Assembly: GCA_030673585.1 (NCBI GenBank)
Contig: DAOVIU010000009.1
Location: forward strand, 1-10,703
Direction of reading: 5' to 3'
Length of the DNA stretch: 10,703 bases
Source of the DNA: Pseudomonadota bacterium
GTDB taxonomy: Bacteria; Desulfobacterota; BSN033; G020346125
Numbering within the stretch: the first letter of the stretch is position 1; each line of letters opens with the position of its first letter. The notes under the pieces were generated by a model, which saw only the letters and a list, made by a program, of their open reading frames with translations, had not been told where the DNA came from and did not search any database. A program made the translations under genes and the position numbers. This document shows, one piece after another, positions 7,094-10,703 of this stretch.

Positions 7094-8077
7094 TCAAAAA
7101 GGGTATTCGAGGGCTTTTTTTATTTTTGAAATCCTCAATATTTTCCTTTTTCTTATCCTCAGCGCTTCTGCAATACCGATGCTTTTAAAAATTACCTTGT
7201 CTCCCGGTTTCAATTGGCCCACCACGTCGAGATCGGATCTTATAACGGTCCCGATCGTCGCGTATCCACCGCCCGTAACACCGTCGTTCAAGAGTAACAG
7301 CGGGAATTGGCCGCCTGGCAACTGAATGGAACCAATGGGATAGGGGATATCCACAACATTGGAAGGATGAGACCCCGCCCCAAAGGGCTGGGGCCTTGGC
7401 TTAAAGGCGAATTTTGGCCCTTTAAAGCGATAGGTAACCCGGTTGGAATCAGGGGCTACCGTCCACGTCGCCTGGAAAAACTCGGCCATGGATTCCCTCG
7501 TGAGCCGATAATCGTACATCCCCCTGATAGTCCTGAGTTTTACATCTCTCGGAACGCTCGGGATATACTTCTTCGGGAGACTTACTCCCTCCAACTGTTC
7601 CAGGGGAAATTCGGGCTTCAACGTCTTGACCGGATCTCCCTTTTGTAATTTCCTTCCTTCGTATCCCCCTATTCTACTGAGCGTTCCGGTAGAGCGGCTG
7701 CCAAATACCAATGGAACATCAATCCCCCCCGCAACACAGAGATATGCCCTGCAACCGCTTCGTAACGGGCCAAAGGTAATTACGTCGCCCGATTTGACCC
7801 TGACGGTCTTCCAAAGATCGACTTCTTTTCCGTTTATCCTGGGTGGTATATCCGCTCCGGTGAAGGCAACGACCGTGTCCTCCTGCACCCTTATCTGAGG
7901 GCCGACAACCGTGATTTCCAAAGCCGCTGCATTTTCCCTGTTTTTTAGGAGAATATTTCCGACTCGGAAAGAGAGATCGTCCTGAGCGCCGGAAGGGCAA
8001 ATTGCATCGCCGTATCGACCCGAACGACCCAGGTCTTGAACCGTGGTCTCGGCCCCTCCAAACAGGATCTCAAACAT
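7094..8077 (-). CDS. pxpC: PxpC-like 5-oxoprolinase subunit C (biotin-dependent carboxyltransferase / AHS2 / KipA family)
   Basis: The protein (327 aa from this start) belongs to the AHS2 family, the partner of PxpB in ATP-dependent lactam opening. Visible family blocks, in order: TTVQDLGR (11-18), AALEITVVGP, VAFTGADI, AYLCVAGGIDVPLVFGSRST, and later LLLNDGVTGGGYATIGTVI and LKPGDKVIF. The chosen start is the ATG at 8077-8075, which overlaps the pxpB stop by 8 nt and gives the usual short N-terminus before TTVQDLG. An ATG at 8089 and a TTG at 8095 are in frame, but neither has a clear ribosome site, so translation is probably coupled to pxpB. The last 24 or so residues form a basic tail (RIRKRKILRISKIKK) that I would not expect in a typical PxpC. 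Family is firm. Confidence 0.92.
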   Translation of the reverse strand: MFEILFGGAETTVQDLGRSGRYGDAICPSGAQDDLSFRVGNILLKNRENAAALEITVVGPQIRVQEDTVVAFTGADIPPRINGKEVDLWKTVRVKSGDVITFGPLRSGCRAYLCVAGGIDVPLVFGSRSTGTLSRIGGYEGRKLQKGDPVKTLKPEFPLEQLEGVSLPKKYIPSVPRDVKLRTIRGMYDYRLTRESMAEFFQATWTVAPDSNRVTYRFKGPKFAFKPRPQPFGAGSHPSNVVDIPYPIGSIQLPGGQFPLLLLNDGVTGGGYATIGTVIRSDLDVVGQLKPGDKVIFKSIGIAEALRIRKRKILRISKIKKALEYPF

Positions 8078-8948
8078 CACGTAGCCCATTTTCAAGGGTT
8101 TTCAGGTAATGCTCACGATTATCAAAATATTTTAACGGCTCAAACCTCTGTTTCACGATCTTAAATCGGTAGTCCCCCGCCTCCACGCTTACCCGTATGG
8201 CCTCGTATTCATCCATGTCGATCGATCGTAGCTTGAATCGATCGCCCGAACGTGCCAGGACTGAATCCTTCAGGTCTGCGAGCTTTCTGTCGGGGTCATA
8301 GACGGGAACCGCGGACCGACCTAGGAGTTGATATCCTCCCGGGCTCCCATACGGGGAAATGCTGGTTATAACTCCCCCCATCACCAGGGATCTGATCGGC
8401 GACCACTTTCTCGGGACGAGGTATTTGGGGCACGACATAGCCCTGGATTTCTCAACCATCTGTAAACAGGCCGTCGAACCCGGCAAGAACCTCTTCATGG
8501 TTATGAGATAAGGCAAACCCGTGTGCGCCTTTATGAATTCGGGAACGCTCAGTCCGTTGCTTATGGCTACGAACTCGAGATTTGTCACCGACGGGTCTGG
8601 GTGGCCCGAGGAAAACTCCCTGGCGCACTCAACGGTCCAGGGGTCGTTGTAGAGGATGGGCATTTCGATTAAGCGGGATTCGAAGGCGGCGAACTCCGCC
8701 GCCTTCGAATCAAAATTCTGTAGCTTCTTTAGGAGTTCTTTTGGTGCAATCTCCTCGGGATTATAGTGAACTAAATACGTGGTAGTTCCGGGATAGGCCT
8801 CGATAAGGCCGGGTATGCCCTCTTTCATGATGGATTCACAAATAGCCTGAATCTTGAAGTTGATGGCGAGGTCAAAATCCCGGCTCAGCTCAACGAAGAT
8901 ACACTCATCCCCGGCAAAACTGTAGCGTGGTAAGCCTTGTGACGCCAT
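8070..8948 (-). CDS. pxpB: PxpB-like 5-oxoprolinase subunit B (AHS1 / KipI family), divergent and longer than usual
   Basis: This gives 292 aa from ATG 8948; typical PxpB proteins are about 220-250 residues. The N-terminal third fits the family (YSFAGDECIFVEL; GIPGLIEAYPGTTTYLVHYNPEEI), and the end of the domain is clear (GSPGGYQLLGR, about 201-211). In between, the usual PGFPYL and PRATPR..VPAGSV stretches are replaced by FLPGSTACLQMV and by PRKWSPIRSLVMGGV, so the active core is altered. There is an extra N-terminal-to-core linker (DSKAAEFAAFES at about 80-91) encoded by a perfect inverted repeat, and an extended C-terminus with a helix-like EYEAIRVSVEAGDYRF. The start is ATG 8948, with GAGGG 7 nt upstream; the TTG six codons earlier is rejected. 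It is the first gene of the pxpBCA-like unit, behind a candidate promoter. Confidence 0.88.
   Translation of the reverse strand: MASQGLPRYSFAGDECIFVELSRDFDLAINFKIQAICESIMKEGIPGLIEAYPGTTTYLVHYNPEEIAPKELLKKLQNFDSKAAEFAAFESRLIEMPILYNDPWTVECAREFSSGHPDPSVTNLEFVAISNGLSVPEFIKAHTGLPYLITMKRFLPGSTACLQMVEKSRAMSCPKYLVPRKWSPIRSLVMGGVITSISPYGSPGGYQLLGRSAVPVYDPDRKLADLKDSVLARSGDRFKLRSIDMDEYEAIRVSVEAGDYRFKIVKQRFEPLKYFDNREHYLKTLENGLRDV
8677..8711. repeat. Perfect 15-bp inverted repeat with 5-nt loop inside pxpB
   Basis: GATTCGAAGGCGGCG (8677-8691) and CGCCGCCTTCGAATC (8697-8711) are exact complements separated by AACTC. The RNA from either strand would form a very stable hairpin. It lies in frame within the pxpB-like gene and encodes the linker DSKAAEFAAFES, which is itself nearly mirror-like. 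No T-run follows, so it is not a terminator. Confidence 0.85.
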
Positions 8949-8955
8949 GATTTGA

Positions 8956-8960
8956 CCCTC
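8956..8960 (-). promoter_or_regulatory. Ribosome binding site fixing the pxpB start at 8948
   Basis: GAGGG on the minus strand lies 7 nt before ATG 8948. The upstream TTG at 8966 would have this site inside its own coding sequence, so the ATG is preferred. Confidence 0.55.
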
Positions 8961-8993
8961 TGTCAAGGCATCCTGAGCTAAAATAGCATCATA

Positions 8994-9022
8994 CTTGTAT
9001 ATTTAAATTACAGGCTTGTCAA
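8994..9022 (-). promoter_or_regulatory. Candidate sigma-70-type promoter for the pxpBCA-transport cluster
   Basis: A perfect TTGACA lies at 9022-9017 on the minus strand, then a 17-nt AT-rich spacer and TACAAG at 8999-8994 (four of six matches to TATAAT). The predicted start is about 40 nt before pxpB. The -10 is weak, and TATGAT just downstream is an alternative with poor spacing. Confidence 0.45.
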
Positions 9023-9142
9023 TGGAAAACTCGTCCTAGCATTGGCACGGATCCGCCTCACAGGTAAGGTTTAAGGAATAGATCAACGAAATGAAACCAA
9101 GAGGGAACGTATGGGCTTTTCCCCTAAGAAGCCGCACTGAGC

Positions 9143-9174
9143 AAAAAATGCCGAGTCCCAAAAAAACGATCGGC
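9143..9174 (-). terminator. Weak intrinsic-terminator candidate after the 276-aa gene
   Basis: GCCGA (minus strand, 9174-9170) pairs with TCGGC (9154-9150) across a 15-nt loop, followed by A and then six T residues (9148-9143). It begins 9 nt after the stop of the 276-aa gene. The stem is only 5 bp and the loop is long, so termination would be partial at best. It would separate that gene from the pxp cluster together with the promoter at 8994-9022. Confidence 0.3.
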
Positions 9175-9182
9175 GGGGCGAG

Positions 9183-10013
9183 CTAATCTCGTTTCTTGGT
9201 CTTCTTGTAGATGCACGCCCGGTGAATTTTACACCTCTCATGTGGGGCCGTACAACTGGGAAGGGACTTTTGGGTTCCACTGACCTTTTGGTCCTTTAGG
9301 GACAATATGATCTGAAAGACGTTTTCGACCTCTCTCTTATCTCCCTCAATGATCATCGTTGTCGCCCCCTCAGCTCCAAAAACTCCTCCCCTCCCTACAA
9401 CTGTGCAACTCACCTCTGCGAGAAGGGATATGGCATCCTTTTCGGTGATAATTCTCCCTCCAAGGGGGATTAAACCAACGGCCATTCCTATTGACCGATC
9501 AACGTTTTTTCGGCCCGCCTTCGTGACTATGTCCGTAATCGATCCTGGAACTAATTTTTCCAAGCCTGCGGCAATAATGATATTTTCTATCTCCGCTATA
9601 ACTCCTGAAATAATTCTCCCCGGTCCGCCCCCCAACGCAATTCCGTACATGAGGGCTGAATTCCCAAAAACATCAATGGCATTGGCACCTATGACGGCGA
9701 CATCTTGGGCCTTGAGATTTTCAATGGTTTGTTCCAATGATTCATCTGCGTCTATCAATTCCCCCCCTTCAATGAGCGCACAGTGGAACCCCAGGGATTG
9801 GACCTGAGCAGTCTTGGTCCCCTCCGGAACAATCCTGCCTGAAATGCGCAGCGGCTTGCCCGTGAGTTCTTCGGAGACACAGGAAACCGTTGTCCCCCCT
9901 TTCAAAAATATTTTCCCGGATCTCAACGCGTTTTGAACAGAGGGCATCCTCGAAATCCCCTTCGCAATGATTCGCTTTGCTTCATTTACGGTAACCGTTA
10001 CCTGAGCTCGCAT
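9183..10013 (-). CDS. Conserved protein of unknown function with Cys/His-rich C-terminal tail
   Basis: The 276-aa protein is cytoplasmic, with no signal peptide and no membrane segment. I do not recognise a characterised family. The glycine-rich segments KIFLKGGTTVSCVSEEL (34-50), DVAVIGANAIDVFGNSALMYG (104-124) and ALGGGPGRI (126-134) recall nucleotide- or CoA-binding Rossmann-like folds such as the NagB/CoA-transferase superfamily, but this is only an impression. The tail carries Cys254-x3-His258-x2-Cys261-x2-His264-x2-Cys267, a plausible metal site followed by a basic KKTKKRD end. ATG 10013 has AGGAGG 6 nt upstream, so an in-frame TTG at 10043 is discarded. It lies upstream of the pxp unit in the same direction but is separated by 234 nt with a possible terminator and promoter. 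It may be a partner of the cluster or independent. Confidence 0.85.
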   Translation of the reverse strand: MRAQVTVTVNEAKRIIAKGISRMPSVQNALRSGKIFLKGGTTVSCVSEELTGKPLRISGRIVPEGTKTAQVQSLGFHCALIEGGELIDADESLEQTIENLKAQDVAVIGANAIDVFGNSALMYGIALGGGPGRIISGVIAEIENIIIAAGLEKLVPGSITDIVTKAGRKNVDRSIGMAVGLIPLGGRIITEKDAISLLAEVSCTVVGRGGVFGAEGATTMIIEGDKREVENVFQIILSLKDQKVSGTQKSLPSCTAPHERCKIHRACIYKKTKKRD

Positions 10014-10019
10014 CTTTTC

Positions 10020-10025
10020 CCTCCT
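10020..10025 (-). promoter_or_regulatory. Ribosome binding site fixing the 276-aa gene start at 10013
   Basis: AGGAGG on the minus strand lies 6 nt before ATG 10013 and rules out the upstream TTG at 10043. Confidence 0.65.
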
Positions 10026-10102
10026 GACCTTTGGGTGACACAAAAACTAAATTCCCCAAATTTCATAAGTCTCACCCAATCCTCGTTTTTCCTCCAAATT
10101 CC

Positions 10103-10176
10103 GCTTCGGAAAATTGCCCCCTTCGAAGCATCAACTTTATCTCATAGATACGGTGATTTCAATCAAAAAAGCTTCG
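10103..10176 (-). repeat. Three alternating pairing elements in the possible 5' leader of the 276-aa gene
   Basis: On the minus strand, in order: CGAAGC (10176-10171) followed by six T residues, GCTTCG (10129-10124), and CGAAGC (10108-10103). The middle element can pair with either outer one but not both, an arrangement found in attenuators. Each stem is only 6 bp and the leader is not proven to be transcribed. Confidence 0.25.
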
Positions 10177-10186
10177 CTACCCCTCC

Positions 10187-10213
10187 ATTTGTCATTCCTT
10201 ATTTGTCACAAAT
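10187..10213. repeat. Direct repeat ATTTGTCA and palindrome ATTTGT-C-ACAAAT
   Basis: ATTTGTCA occurs at 10187-10194 and 10201-10208, 14 nt apart. The second is part of a perfect palindrome with one central base at 10201-10213. It is AT-rich and lies between the divergent genes, so it is a possible repressor or activator site. Function inferred from position only. Confidence 0.3.
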
Positions 10214-10351
10214 ATACGATGCCTAAAAAGTCAATAGCATATTTTCCCTTTCGATGAAAATCGACGAAAAGATCCCCTTGTGCGCCAAAAAATGAGAAAG
10301 AGGATTGGTAGGCCCATATCAGTCTAATAATGGGTATTGACAAAGGTATGA

Positions 10352-10380
10352 TTGTGGAGTACCGTCGCAAAACATATAGT
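10352..10380 (+). promoter_or_regulatory. Candidate promoter for the acyl-CoA synthetase gene
   Basis: TTGTGG (10352-10357), a 17-nt spacer and TATAGT (10375-10380; five of six matches to TATAAT). The predicted start is about 50 nt before the ATG at 10440. A perfect TTGACA at 10337-10342 with TACCGT at 17-nt spacing is a weaker alternative because of its poor -10. Confidence 0.3.
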
Positions 10381-10439
10381 TGTATATACAGATAGATGGA
10401 TATCCATTTACTTCAAAACGAAAATAGAGTACAAAAGCC

Positions 10440-10703
10440 ATGTTGAAGTCTTTTTTTGAGCCGAAGTCAGTGGCCATCATTGGTGTTTCCAAAGACTTTA
10501 ACAAGATCGGGGGCAAAACACTCCGCTTCTTTCTCGAACATGGCTACGGCGGAGAAATATTCCCGGTGACACCTAAGTATGAGGAGATAGCGGGGCAGAA
10601 ATGCTATCCGAACATCGAAGAGGTACCTCCAGGTGTTGATCTGGCCTTGATTATGATAGCTGCAGAGGGGGTTTTGGACTGTCTCAATGCATGCCATGAG
10701 AGG
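10440..10703 (+). CDS. Acyl-CoA synthetase, ADP/NDP-forming type (CoA-binding domain), 3' end cut by window edge
   Basis: The first 88 codons are visible and run off the right edge in frame. The protein begins MLKSFFEPKSVAIIGVSKD, then IGGKTLRFFLEHGYGGEIFPVTPKYEEIAGQKCYPNIEEVPPGVDLALIMI, which is the CoA-binding Rossmann domain of NDP-forming acetyl/acyl-CoA synthetases. Family members are usually about 450-700 residues, depending on whether the ATP-grasp part is fused, so most of the protein is missing. They interconvert an acyl-CoA plus NDP and phosphate with the acid, CoA and NTP. The start is limited by an in-frame TAG at 10425-10427; ATG 10440 is the first candidate, with only a weak ribosome site. 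It faces away from the rest of the window and shares a control region with the 276-aa gene. Whether it acts on a product of the cluster is unknown. Confidence 0.88.
   Translation, partial: MLKSFFEPKSVAIIGVSKDFNKIGGKTLRFFLEHGYGGEIFPVTPKYEEIAGQKCYPNIEEVPPGVDLALIMIAAEGVLDCLNACHER

Larger units (their letters stand above)
10014..10439. other. AT-rich divergent intergenic region (426 bp) with candidate promoters and repeats
   Basis: No convincing gene is present. It separates the minus-strand 276-aa gene from the plus-strand synthetase gene and should hold both control regions. I see AGGAGG at 10020-10025 for the minus gene, several repeats (listed separately), and TTGACA-like and TATA-like hexamers. 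Short frames across it overlap the real gene starts or lack ribosome sites. Confidence 0.6.

Noticed and set aside
8219..8244. CGATCGAT and ATCGATCG inverted repeat inside pxpB
   Set aside because: Short and self-complementary units of this kind arise easily from codon runs; there is no context to support a function.
9349..9807. 152-aa plus-strand open frame
   Set aside because: Antisense to the 276-aa gene, which has a strong ribosome site and a globular composition.
9944..10064. 22-codon upstream frame (MKFGEFSFCVTQ...) before the 276-aa gene
   Set aside because: The ribosome site is weak and the frame overlaps the main start out of phase; nothing shows that it is translated.
10319..10516. 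65-aa minus-strand open frame at the right intergenic region
   Set aside because: It overlaps the first codons of the acyl-CoA synthetase, whose CoA-binding motifs are convincing.
1..10703. CRISPR arrays, tRNA/rRNA genes, insertion sequences or phage genes
   Set aside because: No repeat-spacer pattern, cloverleaf, transposase or terminal repeats were seen on either strand.

Overview
The window reads as a bacterial chromosome segment with roughly balanced base composition. It carries one long minus-strand catabolic and transport cluster, followed at the right by a divergently transcribed gene. Strong Shine-Dalgarno sites, an uroporphyrinogen-decarboxylase-like methyltransferase, an Fe-S old-yellow-enzyme relative, a Tat-exported branched-chain-type binding protein and an NDP-forming acyl-CoA synthetase together suggest an anaerobe, perhaps Desulfobacterota-like. 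This placement is an inference from gene content only and no marker gene fixes it.

Layout in the direction of transcription on the minus strand, from right to left: a 276-aa conserved protein of unknown function with a Cys/His-rich tail (10013-9183); a gap with a weak terminator candidate and a TTGACA promoter candidate; pxpB-like (8948-8070) overlapping pxpC-like (8077-7094), then pxpA-like (6967-6197), which together form a 5-oxoprolinase-type lactamase; an old-yellow-enzyme/NADH:flavin oxidoreductase with a 4Fe-4S site and FAD/NAD domains (6106-4130); a Tat-exported periplasmic binding protein (4066-2801) followed at once by a strong stem-loop; a URO-D/MtaA-type methyltransferase-like protein (2602-1535); livH (1380-511) and livM (488 to beyond the left edge). 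The ATPase genes livG/livF are not in the window and probably lie to the left. On the plus strand, a 426-bp AT-rich intergenic region precedes the start of an acyl-CoA synthetase of the ADP-forming type (10440 to beyond the right edge).

Taken together, genes 8948 to 1 look like a complete import-and-degrade module. An ABC importer of the branched-chain amino acid class brings in a small amide, amino acid or lactam. A divergent PxpABC complex opens a lactam or similar ring using ATP. A flavin/Fe-S oxidoreductase performs a redox or demethylation step, and a Zn-type methyltransferase-like protein may take a methyl group. The PxpA and PxpB proteins lack some residues that are typical of true 5-oxoprolinase, so the substrate is probably not plain 5-oxoproline.

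Structural points of note: a perfect 15-bp inverted repeat inside pxpB, a stem-loop 11 nt after the binding-protein gene, an unused perfect Shine-Dalgarno sequence upstream of that gene, and mutually exclusive pairing elements in the possible leader of the 276-aa gene.
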